A DNA stretch of 64,000 bases from CAYVQF01 sp964454015 (lineage in GTDB: Bacteria > Myxococcota_A > Bradymonadia > UBA4248), in assembly GCA_964454015.1 (NCBI GenBank), contig CAYVQF010000026.1:1-64000 (forward strand). The letters run 5' to 3'. The translations under genes were made by a program, and so were the position numbers. The notes beneath the pieces are model-generated. The model had not been told where the DNA came from. It was given only the letters and a program-made list of their open reading frames with translations, and did not search any database. Within the stretch, counting starts at the first letter, position 1; each line of letters starts with the position of its first letter. Of this stretch, positions 34,478 through 44,504 are shown piece after piece.

Positions 34478-35636
34478 GACGCATCCTCCTCGCCGATGGC
34501 GACGACCACCAGGGTCATGTTGTGCAAGAGCGAGGCGCTATAGCCGCTCTGTTGTCGCAAAGGCGCGATCTCGCCGAAGGAGGGAAAGCCTGCCATGGCG
34601 GCGAGGGGGGGGGCGCTCTCGAGGAAGGCTCGCGCCTCCTCCCGGAGGTCGCCGCCCAAGACGTACTTACGTCCGGCACAACTGATGATCAAGGCGGCCA
34701 CGGGCTTGAAGGGGAGCTTGGTGAGGTGGTGCCCCAGGGCGCGCACATCCTGGAGGATCGCTTCAGGTGAACTGAGGCAGAGTGAACCCTGTCACCCTCT
34801 TCGATGCTGCCAAAGAGCTTGACGTCCGTGGCAGCCTCACGGCCCGTGGGGAGACGGAGCGAGCGGACGAGATGGTGGCGCAAGCCACGGCGCGTGATCT
34901 GAAAGGCCGTGATCCCTTCGTCGATGTTGACGAAGTGTTTGCCCAACTGGGCCTCGACGAAGCGCATGGCTGCCTGGTCGTCGATGCTCTGCACATGGTT
35001 GGCGGCACATCGGGTGACGACGCCCGCTTTGCCGACTCGCTCAAAGGTGTGGGCCAGATGGATGGTGTAGGCCAGCGCGCCTTGGGCGGCCAAGAGCACG
35101 ACGCTGTCGGTGTAAACTTCGCGGTTGGCGAAGACGAAGGCTTCCTTGAAAGCGCGACTGTCCGCAGCCAAGCCCCCCACGATAGGGGCCGCAGCGCGCT
35201 GGCGTAGGGCGTGGATCAGGGCGGAGGAGTCGCTGCGGAAATCGGCGGCGGCGAAGAAGATGGACGCTTCGTTCCTGGCCTCTGCCGGCAAGCATTCCCA
35301 ACAGCGGGCGACGGCCGCTTCCGGGTCCTGGGCCAGGCCCTCACCCACGCCGAGGCGCCAGCGCACCCGCGCATCGCTGTTCAGGGCCAGGGCCGAGACG
35401 CCGATGTTCGCCGACCCTTCTTGGGCAAAACAGCCGTCACCAGAGTTCCCAAAGAGCACCATGTCGGGCCGCCCCACGGCGTCATAAAGGCCTTCGGCCA
35501 GCTCCGGCGAGCCACCGTAGTGAATGGTCGGGAAGAGAAAGACCACCTCCGGTGCCATGGGCGCGAAGGCCTGGCCCAACTCAAAGCCCGCCTTATACGG
35601 ATCGAGCTGACGGGAATACACCGACTTGGCTTGCAT
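34474..35636 (-). pseudogene. FIST-domain sensor protein, frameshifted in FIST_C
   Basis: The start at 35636 is set by a strong AAGGAG. FIST_N is clear: VVFLFPTIHYGGSPEL, VLFGNSGDGCFA, RAAAPIVGGLAADS, TDSVVLLAAQGALAY. The frame then enters FIST_C (GIEEGDR-like GSIEEGDRVH) but runs out of family sequence around 34785 and ends at 34689. The rest of FIST_C sits in the next frame: SLCLSSPEAILQDVRALG, AALIISCAGRKYVLGG, GFPSFGEIAPL, HNMTLVVVAI, to 34474. One missing base near 34785 (GGTTCAC) would restore a single protein of about 387 residues. FIST proteins are small-ligand (amino acid?) sensors often paired with kinases, and the histidine kinase follows with a 4-bp overlap. It is either a real lesion or a sequencing/assembly error. 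Confidence 0.8.
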
Positions 35637-35861
35637 GCGGCTCCTTGAGCACAGCCTATGGGCAGCGTGTCCACTGGTGCAGGATAGCATAGACCTGGCT
35701 TGGCAGGAAACGAAGGATGTAGGGCATGTGTCTCGACATCTGGTCAGTGTTCGTCCTTTTGTGACCACGTGCGTCTAGATCGTCGCCGTCCAATGACTTT
35801 CTTCGGGGCAAGTGCCCGTGCGCGTGACGCCGCGCCCGGGGGCCGGAGGGGAGCCTGCGCG

Positions 35862-38800
35862 CTAGGGCAACGCATCGGGGACTGGGAGCTCCTCTTCGAC
35901 GAAGGATGCGAGCCAGGCCGGACGCGGCGGCACTTCACCCGATTCGAGGCGTTGGGCCCAGGCGTCGTCGGTCATGCGCTCTGACATGGGGTGTTCGAAG
36001 GCATAGAAAGAGAAGATCGCGCCCTGGGTCATGCTCTGGTAGGGACCGTCGGGCACGGCGACGTAGAAATCGAGGAGCCGGCCCACGCCGAGTTGGAGAA
36101 CTCTGGCCTGCTGGAGGTTGGTGTGCACATCGGTCACCAAGGCCACGCCGCGTTCGGCCCGGGCGTTACCCCCCATTTGAAAGCCCATTTGGGCGTGATC
36201 CAACGTGAGCTTCTCCATCAGCGCGCCCGCCCATTCGATCCAGCGATGGTCTGCGTCGCTCAGGGGTTGGGCGTCGCGGATCCCTTGCGCGAGTTGGGCG
36301 AGCCTGTCGATGAAGGCGACGACACTCTCATCCTGCGCGGCTTCGTCGTCATTCTCCGGTGTCAGGCGCTGTGCCGTGACGCGGGCGAGCTTCGCTAGGG
36401 CCGTGAAGAACTCGGGCATGGGATCGACAAAGCCCCGGGGACGCGGGAGATAGGGTTGCTCGACCATGGCCAAGTAGCTCTCGTCGGGTCCACACTCCAC
36501 GCTCATGTCCTGCATGTTGTAAAGCACGGCGCTGTGCTTGAGCTGGGTGTAGCTGGCGAGGGCCGTGGAGAGCAGGCGGTCTTGCCAGGCCGTGGTCGCG
36601 GCGAATGCCAGCACGGCGTCAGCGCTGAGGCCGGCTTCGGTGACCAGGACGGCGAGCACGGCGAGCCAACTGTGGTAGAGGTCGGTGCTCCAATAGGCGC
36701 TCTCTCGCCCGGGGAGCTCAGCCACCACCTTGCGCAGCGCCTGGTCATAGGCTTCACGCTGCTTCTCGGGCGCCGCGGCGATGGCGTGTTCCAGGGCGCG
36801 GTCGCTGCCGAGCACTGCCATGACGTCGAGCGGGTTGGGCATGCCGCGCAAGGGGACGTCGGGGTGGGTCAGGCCGCGAAAGAAGGTGGTGTCCAGACCC
36901 TGACGCTTGGGAAAGAGGGTGATCTTCAGGGCCATAGCCGCGGCACCGCTCTCGGCGGCCTCGGCGTCGCGCAGGCGAATGGGACCCCGCAGGGTCTCGA
37001 GCTGCTCGCGCAGCTCGGCCGCAGCAAAGGGCGCAAAGAGCGTGGCCTGCGCGGTGTGGACTTGGACTAGGTGGGCTGGGGTGGCGTCGACGGGGCGACC
37101 CATGAACGCGCCGATGATGTCATCGACGTAGCGCCAATGGGCCAAAGGCGTGCTGCCCTCTGCATCGGGTTGCTGGAGGGCCTCGATGAGGGTGTGCAGC
37201 GAGGCGTCAAAGGGCAACGGGGCTTGGGCATACCAGCTCAAAGCGAGGAAGTAGCCTGCCAGGGCGTTTTCGGCGTAGGGACCGCGCACCTGGAACTGAC
37301 TCCAATCGATGCGTGCCGGCCGCTCCCGGCCTGGCACGGCGAGGTCGCCAACCCCTTGATGGGCGAAAATGTCGTCCAGGTGCGCCCGGGTCGCTTGGCG
37401 GATGGGCGCCGGAAAAGCCTCGGGCAAGTCGTCCAGAGCGGCGCGGGTCAGCGCCGGCAGGCGCTCCATGATGGGGCGTTGTAGCTCGGCTAGGCGTTGG
37501 GCCTCTTCGGTGTCGATTTCATCGGGGAAGTAGGCGAGGTGGTTGAGGGTCATGGCGTCATCGAAGGTGAGACGCTCCATGTTGGCCGCAGCGTGGAGGG
37601 GAGCCCAGGCGACGGCGAAGAGGGTCGCGTAATAGAGGTCGTGCGGGTTCGGCGCGACGCGATAGCGGGCAGTGAAGTGGTGCAAGAGCTGCTCCGTGAA
37701 GGCTAGCAGGTGTTCACTTGCGCGCACCTCGGCGTGCTGAATACGGCGTTGAAAGTCGTCGCGAAACAACTGCAGGGCCGCGTCGGCCGTGATGAACTGT
37801 GGGCGGCGCTGGTAGCGGAGGCGCTCATGGACGGCGTAAAACTCTCGACCTTGGCCAGGGCGCGCGACGAAGCGGTTGGCCTGCAAGCGCTCCGAGGTGC
37901 CTTTGACGTAGAGTTCTGGAAAATCGATGAGGTTGCGCACCTCTTGCAAATAATGGTCGCTCTCGGCCCAGGCGATGCGCCGGCCCTCTGCTTCTGGCAT
38001 GTCGTAGGCGATGCGTTTGCCGTCGGGAGACCAGATGAGGTTGGCCAGCCCTTCACCTTGAATGGGCAGAGCTTGCCACGCTGAGTGGGTCTGCCAGCGC
38101 TCGCGCCAGACGCCATGTCCATCGCGGGTGGCGATGAGAAAGATCTGGTTGTTGGAGATCGACGGTGTGCTGAGTCGATCCCTGGGGTCGGATTTGCTGA
38201 CGCCATGAAAGCTGGCGTAGGAGCGAGGTAGGGTGGCCAAGCACGCCGCGTCGCCATGATCACAACCCGGGCGCGTGTCATCCAGCGCGAGGTTGGCCAC
38301 AGCCTGGGTGAAGCTCTGGGTCCACTCGGCCGTGGCATCATAGACCACGCCCTCGGGGTCGCTGCACACCCACACCAGGCTGGTACCGTCGGGGGCGCTA
38401 CTGGGGGCGTGGCAGCGATGGCCCAGCGGTGATATGCGGCCGTGGTGGGTGTTGTGGGGTGATGGCGGGAAATCGGGGTCCGCGTGGGAAGAGGGAGGCG
38501 GAACATCGGGCTTCAAGGAGGCGAACCAGATCTCCTGACGCTCTTGGTCGTGGTAAGTGAAGAAGACCTTCTCGTAGAAATCGGTCTGCCATTTGAGGTC
38601 ACCAGGACCGCACGCATCGGCGCCGATGGCGTAGAATCCGTAGAGGAGCGGACTGAGAGAGGGTTCGCGTGCGTCGCCGGGAAATTGGGTGACTTGCTCG
38701 GGTGCGCCGCCGCTGGCGGCGACCACCCAGAGATCATAGGTGCCAGCCCGGCGCGAGGCGTAGACCACTCGGCTGCCGTCGTGGTTCCAGGTGGGTTCAC

Positions 38801-39062
38801 AGTGGTCGCCCGGTCCCTCGGTGAGGGCGCGAACATCCGTGCCATCGGCGTTCATGACGTAGACTTGGCGTTCGCCCTCGGGACCAGCGTGAAAGGCGAT
38901 GTGCCGTCCGTCAGGGCTGAAACGGGGTCGCTCCTGGTGCGTTGGTGCCAGTGGCAGAGGTGAGGGGGGGGCGGTGGGCGCCTTGGGGTGGTCGTTGGTC
39001 GTTGGTTGGCAACCCGCGGCCATCAGGAGCAACCACAGGAGGACGAAAGCGGCGCGTTTCAT
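35862..39062 (-). CDS. DUF3160 lipoprotein with N-terminal TolB-like propeller
   Basis: 1066 residues from Met 39062, giving a signal ending LMAAGC (lipobox). Residues about 40-380 carry TolB/WD40-like blades: RPRFSPDGRHIAFHAGPEG, YVMNADGTDVRALTEG, PTWNHDGSRVVYASRRAG. The rest is DUF3160: RRPQFITADAALQLFRDDF, RAFxTALAKLA-like blocks, and the ending VTDVHTNLQQARVLQLGVGR, YQSMTQGAIFSFYAFEHPM, which is diagnostic for the family. Function of DUF3160 is unknown; members are large secreted or lipid-anchored proteins, frequent in Bacteroidetes, Acidobacteria and Myxococcota. The ribosome site is weak. The gene is divergent from the YitT gene. Confidence 0.85.
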   Translation of the reverse strand: MKRAAFVLLWLLLMAAGCQPTTNDHPKAPTAPPSPLPLAPTHQERPRFSPDGRHIAFHAGPEGERQVYVMNADGTDVRALTEGPGDHCEPTWNHDGSRVVYASRRAGTYDLWVVAASGGAPEQVTQFPGDAREPSLSPLLYGFYAIGADACGPGDLKWQTDFYEKVFFTYHDQERQEIWFASLKPDVPPPSSHADPDFPPSPHNTHHGRISPLGHRCHAPSSAPDGTSLVWVCSDPEGVVYDATAEWTQSFTQAVANLALDDTRPGCDHGDAACLATLPRSYASFHGVSKSDPRDRLSTPSISNNQIFLIATRDGHGVWRERWQTHSAWQALPIQGEGLANLIWSPDGKRIAYDMPEAEGRRIAWAESDHYLQEVRNLIDFPELYVKGTSERLQANRFVARPGQGREFYAVHERLRYQRRPQFITADAALQLFRDDFQRRIQHAEVRASEHLLAFTEQLLHHFTARYRVAPNPHDLYYATLFAVAWAPLHAAANMERLTFDDAMTLNHLAYFPDEIDTEEAQRLAELQRPIMERLPALTRAALDDLPEAFPAPIRQATRAHLDDIFAHQGVGDLAVPGRERPARIDWSQFQVRGPYAENALAGYFLALSWYAQAPLPFDASLHTLIEALQQPDAEGSTPLAHWRYVDDIIGAFMGRPVDATPAHLVQVHTAQATLFAPFAAAELREQLETLRGPIRLRDAEAAESGAAAMALKITLFPKRQGLDTTFFRGLTHPDVPLRGMPNPLDVMAVLGSDRALEHAIAAAPEKQREAYDQALRKVVAELPGRESAYWSTDLYHSWLAVLAVLVTEAGLSADAVLAFAATTAWQDRLLSTALASYTQLKHSAVLYNMQDMSVECGPDESYLAMVEQPYLPRPRGFVDPMPEFFTALAKLARVTAQRLTPENDDEAAQDESVVAFIDRLAQLAQGIRDAQPLSDADHRWIEWAGALMEKLTLDHAQMGFQMGGNARAERGVALVTDVHTNLQQARVLQLGVGRLLDFYVAVPDGPYQSMTQGAIFSFYAFEHPMSERMTDDAWAQRLESGEVPPRPAWLASFVEEELPVPDALP

Positions 39063-39324
39063 ATGAGCACCATGGGCGTTGCGGTCGCGTTGAAGCGATG
39101 CCTGGGGAAGCCTGGCATGATGCCAGCGAGCTTGCGTACGTTGGAAAGTGTGCGTGAGGCGGTGCGTGTGGTCAAGACGCAAAAATGGGGGGCGAGCCGG
39201 GAGGAAAACGGATCAAGGGGCAGACAACGATTGCGGGCGCAGCGGGACTTGTGTAGATCGGCGCCGCTTTCATGCCGGTGACCGAGGTCGCCGCGGGCAC
39301 GAGGGGGCCGTTGGCAGTTGCGAG

Positions 39325-40392
39325 ATGATGGGGACTTCGATGAGTGCGACGAAAACGCGTGTGTTGTTCGACTATTTTTTCATCACCGTCGGGGCCTTTC
39401 TCATGGCGTTGGGCATCGGCGTCTTTCTCGTCGATGCCCAGGTGGTGCCTGGCGGTGTCTCGGGTCTGAGCATGGCGCTGCACTACCTCTCGGGCTACAC
39501 CCTCCCCGTGGGGTTGATGATGTGGGCCCTCAACGTGCCGCTCTATATCTGGGGTGTGCGTGAGCTGGGGCGAAGCTTTGGCTTTAGAACCTTTTATGGC
39601 TTCACGGCGAACTCCCTCTTCATCGATCTCCTGCGCGGTGATTTTCCGGGCCTGGGCTTTATCCGGGCGCAGGACAGCGCGGCAGTTCAGTACCTGCTGG
39701 GCCACGATTTCTTCTTCCTCATTCTCTTGGGGGCGATGCTCTTGGGGCTGGGCTTGGGCATCATCTTTCGCTTCAAAGGGACCACCGCCGGCAGCGATAT
39801 CATCGCGGCGATCGCCCAGAAACGCTGGGGCGCACGTCCGGGCCAGACCATCATGTTCGTGGACTTCTTCGTCATCTCCTTCGCCGGGTTCATCATCCAC
39901 TACAAGGATCTCTCTGCTGAGAAACCCGCCCTGGCCTTGACCCTCTACGCCTTCATGCTCCTCTTCGTTTCGTCGAAGCTCATCGACATGGTGATCGACG
40001 GTTTCGATTACGCGCGCAGCGCCTTCATCATCTCCGACCGCAATCAAGAGATCGGAGCCTGCATCATGCATCAATTGAACCGTGGCGCGACGGCTCTGCA
40101 CGGGCGCGGGCTCTATCGTGGCCTCGAGCGTGATGTCCTCTTTACGGTGGTCAATCGCAAGGAGGTTCAGATCTTGACGGAGCTGGTGCGCGCTATCGAT
40201 CCGAAGGCCTTCATCATCGTGTCCAATGTTTATGAGGTACAAGGCGAGGGCTTTAGGCCCCGAGGCTATCTGGACCTGCAGACTTTCCGCAAGAAAAGCA
40301 ATGGCAATGGCCATGGCCATGGCCATGATGGAGAGGAGGCCAAGGCCACGGCGACGGGGGCTGGGCCGGGAGAGGCGGCGCCCGATCAGTAG
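39325..40392 (+). CDS. YitT family (DUF161/DUF2179) membrane protein
   Basis: About 355 residues; Met codons at 39325, 39328 and 39340 are possible. Six predicted helices (FFITVGAFLMALGIGVFLVD, VGLMMWALNVPLYIWGV, FFLILLGAMLLGLGLGIIF, TIMFVDFFVISFAGFII and others) with the family block VVPGGVSGLSMALHYLSGY and GTTAGSDIIAAI. The C-terminal cytoplasmic DUF2179 domain contains VDGFDYARSAFIIS-like, RGATALHGRGLY and VEILTELVRAIDPKAFIIVSNVYEV-like sequence. A short Asn-Gly-His run (NGNGHGHGHD) follows. YitT proteins are poorly characterised transporters. The end overlaps the convergent cydB by 7 bp. Confidence 0.85.
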   Translation: MMGTSMSATKTRVLFDYFFITVGAFLMALGIGVFLVDAQVVPGGVSGLSMALHYLSGYTLPVGLMMWALNVPLYIWGVRELGRSFGFRTFYGFTANSLFIDLLRGDFPGLGFIRAQDSAAVQYLLGHDFFFLILLGAMLLGLGLGIIFRFKGTTAGSDIIAAIAQKRWGARPGQTIMFVDFFVISFAGFIIHYKDLSAEKPALALTLYAFMLLFVSSKLIDMVIDGFDYARSAFIISDRNQEIGACIMHQLNRGATALHGRGLYRGLERDVLFTVVNRKEVQILTELVRAIDPKAFIIVSNVYEVQGEGFRPRGYLDLQTFRKKSNGNGHGHGHDGEEAKATATGAGPGEAAPDQ

Positions 40393-41399
40393 ACCAAGGG
40401 GGTGTTCTTGGTGATGCGTTTGCGGAAGACCCAGTAGGTCCAGCCTTGGTAGAGCAAGACCAGAGGCAGCAGGCAGAGGGCGACCAGGGTCATCAGGGAG
40501 AGGGTGTAGGTGCTGGCCGAGGCGCTGTAGATGGTCATGTTGAAGTCGCTGCCCAGGCTGGAAATCATGACGTTGGGGAAGATGGCGATGAAGACCGTCA
40601 TGGTGATGAAGGCGATGGTCAGCCCGGTCATGACGAAGGCCCAGCCAGGGCGCTGCTGGTGAAGGAACCAGCGCACCGAGGCGATGGTGGCCAGCGAGGC
40701 GATGGGGATGACGCCGGGGTTCACCCCGAGGGCGGGGAGGGTGTCCGTCTCGATGTAAGACCAGACGATGAGCAGCCCCAGGGCGATGACCAAGGGCAAC
40801 CACAGGCGTTCAGCCAAGCGGGCGGCGCGCACCTCGATGCCGCTCCCCACTTTGAGGGTGAGAAAGAGCGCGCCGTGCAGGGTGAAGAGACCGAGGGTGA
40901 CGACGCCGCCCAACAAGGCGTGTGGTTGCAAGAGATCGAAGAAGGTGCCGACATAGTGCATGTCGCCGTCGATAGGGACGCCGCGTAGGATATTGGTCAT
41001 GGCGACGCCCCAGAGGAGCGCCGCGGTGGCGCTGCTGCCGAAAATGGCCCAATCCCAGAGCTTGTGCCAGCCCGGGGCGTCGACTTTGGAGCGAAACTCG
41101 AGGCCGACCCCACGGATGATCAGCGCCAAGAGGAGCAGGACCAAGGCCAGATAGAAGCCGCTGAAGAGGGTGGCATACCAGTGAGGGAAGGCCGCAAAGA
41201 GCGCCCCCCCGGCGGTGATCATCCACACCTCGTTGCCGTCCCAGACGGGGCCGATGCTGTTGAGCACCATGCGCCGCTCGTGGTTGTCGCGGCCGAGCCA
41301 CGGCAGGAGGATGCCGACGCCGTAGTCGAAGCCTTCGAGGAAGAAGAAGCCGATGAAGAGCACGCAAATCAAGACGAACCACAAAATGTTCAGATCCAT
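40386..41399 (-). CDS. cydB: Cytochrome bd ubiquinol oxidase subunit II
   Basis: 337 residues, typical length. The N-terminal block LWFVLICVLFIGFFFLEGFD followed by YGVGILLPW, and GPVWDGNEVWMITAGGALFA, are family signatures. Eight to nine membrane helices are predicted. CydB packs with CydA to form the terminal quinol oxidase that reduces O2 with high affinity without pumping protons. The start has an ideal AGGAGGAG 8 nt upstream. The gene is 12 bp downstream of cydA. No cydX-like small ORF or cydDC is adjacent. Confidence 0.95.
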   Translation of the reverse strand: MDLNILWFVLICVLFIGFFFLEGFDYGVGILLPWLGRDNHERRMVLNSIGPVWDGNEVWMITAGGALFAAFPHWYATLFSGFYLALVLLLLALIIRGVGLEFRSKVDAPGWHKLWDWAIFGSSATAALLWGVAMTNILRGVPIDGDMHYVGTFFDLLQPHALLGGVVTLGLFTLHGALFLTLKVGSGIEVRAARLAERLWLPLVIALGLLIVWSYIETDTLPALGVNPGVIPIASLATIASVRWFLHQQRPGWAFVMTGLTIAFITMTVFIAIFPNVMISSLGSDFNMTIYSASASTYTLSLMTLVALCLLPLVLLYQGWTYWVFRKRITKNTPLVY

Positions 41400-41411
41400 G
41401 GTGTCTCCTCC

Positions 41412-42851
41412 TCAATGGCTCGCGGTTGGGGTGGTCGTGGCGTCGTCACAGGCAGCGGGCGCAGCCTCTGGAGCCTCCTCTGGGGCGTCGTCGGGGTCGT
41501 CCAGGGGCGCCAAGGGGATGCCTGCGATGGCGTAGCGGCGCAGCAGGTAGACATCGACCACCATGAGCAGGCCGTAGAGCAGGCTGAAGGCGATGAGGGA
41601 GAACAAGACCTCGCCGCCGCTCACCGTGGGGGAGACGGCGTCTTCTGTTTTCTGGAGGCCGTAGACAATCCACGGTTGGCGTCCCACCTCGGTGAATATC
41701 CAGCCGGTGGAGTTGGCGATGTAGGGCAGGGAGATGGCGGCCGTCATCAGGGACAAAAAGCGCGGGCGGGATGTCAGGGTGTTCTTGCCGCTGAAGAAGA
41801 GGGCCAGGGCCGCGAGGAAGAGCATGGCGAAGCCGGCGCCGACCATGGCGCGGAAGGTCCAATAGCTCAGGGCCACGGGCGGAATGTAGTTCCCTGGTCC
41901 ATATTTCTGGCTGAACTCTTCCTGCAAGTTGCGGATGCCTTTGACCTCGCCGTCGAGGCGGTTGTGGGCCAGCAGCGAGAGCAGGCGGGGGATCTTGATG
42001 GCGAAGCGATCCCGCAGCTCGCTCTCGTCACCGATGGTGAAGAGCGAGAGGTCGGCAGGGTCCGCTGTCTCCCACAGGGCTTCAGCGGCGGCCATCTTCA
42101 TCGGCTGGGCCCGGATCATGTGTTGGGCCTGGGTGTGCCCCACCAGGATGACCAGGACGATGGCGATTAGGCCGTAGACAGCAGCGAACTTGAAGGATTT
42201 TTCGAAGAGCGGGGCGTCCTTGGTGCCCTTGCGAATGTGCCAGGCGCTGATGCCCATGACGAAGAAGGCGGCCGTGGCCATGCCCGAAGTGATGACGTGG
42301 GGAAACTGGACCCAGACGTGGGGATTGGTCAGCAGGGCGATGAAGGAGTCCATCTCGGCGCGGCCGTTGCGCAGCACATAGCCCACGGGCTCATGCATGA
42401 AAGAGTTGGCCACCAGAATCCAAAAGGCCGACAGCAGCGAGCCGAAGGCCACCAACCAAGCTACTGTAGCGTGGGCCCGCGGGGTGAGCTTGTCCCAGCC
42501 GAAGATCCACACCCCGATGAAGACCGACTCGATGAAGAAGGCGGCCAACGCCTCGATGGCCAGGGGCGCCCCGAAGATGTCGCCCATGAAGCGCGCATAC
42601 TCGGACCAGTTCATGCCAAACTGGAACTCTTGCAAAATCCCCGTCACCACGCCGAGGGCAAAGTTAATCAAGAAGAGCTTGCCCCAGAACTTGGCCAGGT
42701 CGCGGTACTTCCTATCCCCCGTGCGGACGTAAAGGGTCTCGACGAAGGCCACGAAGAGGGCCAGGCCCAGGGTGAGGGGAACGAAAAAGAAGTGATAGAC
42801 CGTGGTGATGGCGAACTGCAAGCGAGCCAACAGCAAGGCATCCAATTCCAT
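41412..42851 (-). CDS. cydA: Cytochrome bd ubiquinol oxidase subunit I
   Basis: 479 residues. Conserved heme and quinol elements are present: ARLQFAITTVYHFFFVPLTL (heme d/b595 His region), SAFWILVANSFMHEPVGY, FPHVITSGMATAAFFVMG (heme b558 His), and WIFTEVGRQPWIVYGL. The Q-loop between is of the short type, as in cyanide-insensitive oxidase-like branches rather than E. coli CydA. It is anchored in the inner membrane. GGAGGG precedes ATG. The 210-bp upstream region has no obvious FNR or Rex site. Presence of bd oxidase supports growth at low oxygen, fitting the oxygen-sensitive activase elsewhere in the window. Confidence 0.95.
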   Translation of the reverse strand: MELDALLLARLQFAITTVYHFFFVPLTLGLALFVAFVETLYVRTGDRKYRDLAKFWGKLFLINFALGVVTGILQEFQFGMNWSEYARFMGDIFGAPLAIEALAAFFIESVFIGVWIFGWDKLTPRAHATVAWLVAFGSLLSAFWILVANSFMHEPVGYVLRNGRAEMDSFIALLTNPHVWVQFPHVITSGMATAAFFVMGISAWHIRKGTKDAPLFEKSFKFAAVYGLIAIVLVILVGHTQAQHMIRAQPMKMAAAEALWETADPADLSLFTIGDESELRDRFAIKIPRLLSLLAHNRLDGEVKGIRNLQEEFSQKYGPGNYIPPVALSYWTFRAMVGAGFAMLFLAALALFFSGKNTLTSRPRFLSLMTAAISLPYIANSTGWIFTEVGRQPWIVYGLQKTEDAVSPTVSGGEVLFSLIAFSLLYGLLMVVDVYLLRRYAIAGIPLAPLDDPDDAPEEAPEAAPAACDDATTTPTASH

Positions 42852-43061
42852 AGGGCGGCCCTCCGGTGCGGGTTCTTAGGTGCACGGTTCATAACGAACA
42901 CCTTAAACGTGCGTTGTAGTGCATGGCGTCCGGAAGCAGCAAGGGTGTCGCCGGGGACGGCTGGGACCACGTCCCAAGGGCGCGCGCCCGGCTGCTCGCC
43001 GTGGGGCGAGTGGAACCCGAGGGCGGACGTTTGCTGCTGCCAAAAATAGGAGACGCTGCGC

Positions 43062-43592
43062 CTATGCGGCCTGGTCGTTGAGCGCGGTTTGCAAGCGCCA
43101 GCGGAAAGAAGCCAAGAAGCGCGGGAGATCCCGCCAGCGGAAGAAGGTCACCGAGCGAGATACCAGGGCACTATCCTGGAGTCGCGTCAAGGTCCCGCAG
43201 CAGGTCGTATGCGAGTGGGGGAGATTCCACAAGCGGATATTGACCTTGGCGGCTTGCACCCGATAGCGTTCCCCTTGGGCGGTGAAGTCGAAGACATAGC
43301 GCAGCTCGCGCTGCGAGAAGTAGCGCAGCTCGAGCTGGCCTGCGATCTCGGCCCCCTGGCACAGGCCATCGATGTGCACTTGGCCGTGGAGAGGCTGGCT
43401 GAGGAAGTCGGGGGAGCCTGGGTGGAGCCAGCCCAGAAGATCCTGGGGGCCCCAGGTGATGTGAAAGGACATGGGACGCAGCCCTGGCGGCCCAAAGCCA
43501 GCTTGGAATTCGTGGTAGCCGATCATCTGCTCGACGAGGTCGAAGCCGAGGCGATGACCCCACTGGGTGAGGGCGGCGAAGGGGCTGTGCAT
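43062..43592 (-). CDS. Hypothetical protein in the TetR-SDR operon
   Basis: 176 residues from the Met at 43592 (GGAG 8 nt upstream; the upstream in-frame Met at 43619 has no ribosome site). It is not assigned to a family. It contains GFGPPGLRPMSFHITWGPQD, LSQPLHGQVHIDGLCQGAEI and a Trp/Arg-rich end (TFFRWRDLPRFLASFRWRLQ). The middle (SGQLELRYF-like, YVFDFTAQGERYRVQAAK) looks like beta-strands, as in lipocalin-like or cholesterol/GMC-oxidase-associated proteins. Lying 36 bp after the SDR gene it probably belongs to the same lipid- or alcohol-handling pathway. Confidence 0.75.
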   Translation of the reverse strand: MHSPFAALTQWGHRLGFDLVEQMIGYHEFQAGFGPPGLRPMSFHITWGPQDLLGWLHPGSPDFLSQPLHGQVHIDGLCQGAEIAGQLELRYFSQRELRYVFDFTAQGERYRVQAAKVNIRLWNLPHSHTTCCGTLTRLQDSALVSRSVTFFRWRDLPRFLASFRWRLQTALNDQAA

Positions 43593-43628
43593 GGCGGTTC
43601 TCCAGGGCGAAGGGTACACGAATGGAGA

Positions 43629-44459
43629 CTAAGGTGCGCCAGCGGTGGCGCGCGGCCTCACGAGGAGCGCTGTGCCCACGCGTCCCACGGCGTCGGCGAG
43701 AGGTGGAAAGAGGCGCATATAGTAACCGAACAGATTAAAGGGAGATATCCAGGCAACCTTGCGTTTGACGCGCATGGCCTGCAGGGTACGCCGGGCTACC
43801 CTGGCCGGCGACATGGCGTAGTAGGGCATCAGCTTGACCGACCAGCGCCCAAGCGAGGTCTCGGCGTCGATGCCGCCGTAGAAGCCCGTGTCGGCCAAGA
43901 AAGGATAGACCGTGGTGACATGAATGGACTGACGCTCGAGCTCGAGGCCGAGCAACTCCGAGTAGGCTGCGAGGGCGACCTTGCTGCACGCGTAGGCTCC
44001 CCAAGACGGCAGTCGGAAAAAAGCTTGGCCCGATGAGATGTTGACGATGTGCCCGCGGCCCGCGGCCTGCATCATGGGGAGAAAGGCTTCGACGTGGCGA
44101 ATGGGGCCGAGGAGATTGACCCTGAACAGGGCTTCCCATTGGGTGATGGGGGTGTCTTGGATCGCGCCGTTATGGCCGATGCCCGCGTTGTTGATCAGGA
44201 TATCGAGGCCGCCCCAAATCTCGGTGACTTTTGCCGCGAGCCCGGCGATGGCCTCGCCGTCGCCAGCATCGCAAGCCTGGGCGTGAACCTCAGCGCCGCC
44301 CAAGGATGCGGCCACATCCTGCAGCGCTTCCCCGCGCAGATCCGTCAGAAAGAGGCGCGCGCCGCGCTGCGCGAGCTGGGTGGCTAGGGCCGCGCCGATG
44401 CCGCCAGCGGCGCCAGTGATCAGGACCCTTTGGCCGCGAAAAGACTTGGACTGCAGCAT
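43629..44459 (-). CDS. Short-chain dehydrogenase/reductase
   Basis: 276 residues with all classical SDR elements: VLITGAAGGIGAALA (TGxxxGIG cofactor loop), LFLTDLRGE (Asp after beta-2 favouring NAD), LINNAGIGH, NISSGQAF (catalytic Ser) and YACSKVAL (YxxxK). The extra C-terminal 70 residues with FNLFGYYMRLFPPLADAVG contain a likely membrane-associated helix, as in SDRs acting on lipids or sterols. Substrate not predictable. It lies 45 bp after the TetR gene in one operon and is therefore a likely target of the regulator. Confidence 0.9.
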   Translation of the reverse strand: MLQSKSFRGQRVLITGAAGGIGAALATQLAQRGARLFLTDLRGEALQDVAASLGGAEVHAQACDAGDGEAIAGLAAKVTEIWGGLDILINNAGIGHNGAIQDTPITQWEALFRVNLLGPIRHVEAFLPMMQAAGRGHIVNISSGQAFFRLPSWGAYACSKVALAAYSELLGLELERQSIHVTTVYPFLADTGFYGGIDAETSLGRWSVKLMPYYAMSPARVARRTLQAMRVKRKVAWISPFNLFGYYMRLFPPLADAVGRVGTALLVRPRATAGAP

Positions 44460-44504
44460 GATGAGCTCCTCAGGGCCCTGCCTGCAGGGCCCGCACAGGC
44501 GACC

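Noticed and set aside
42852..43061. FNR or Rex operator upstream of cydAB
   Set aside because: Only a short GTTC-GTTAT-GAAC inverted repeat is present, too weak to assign.
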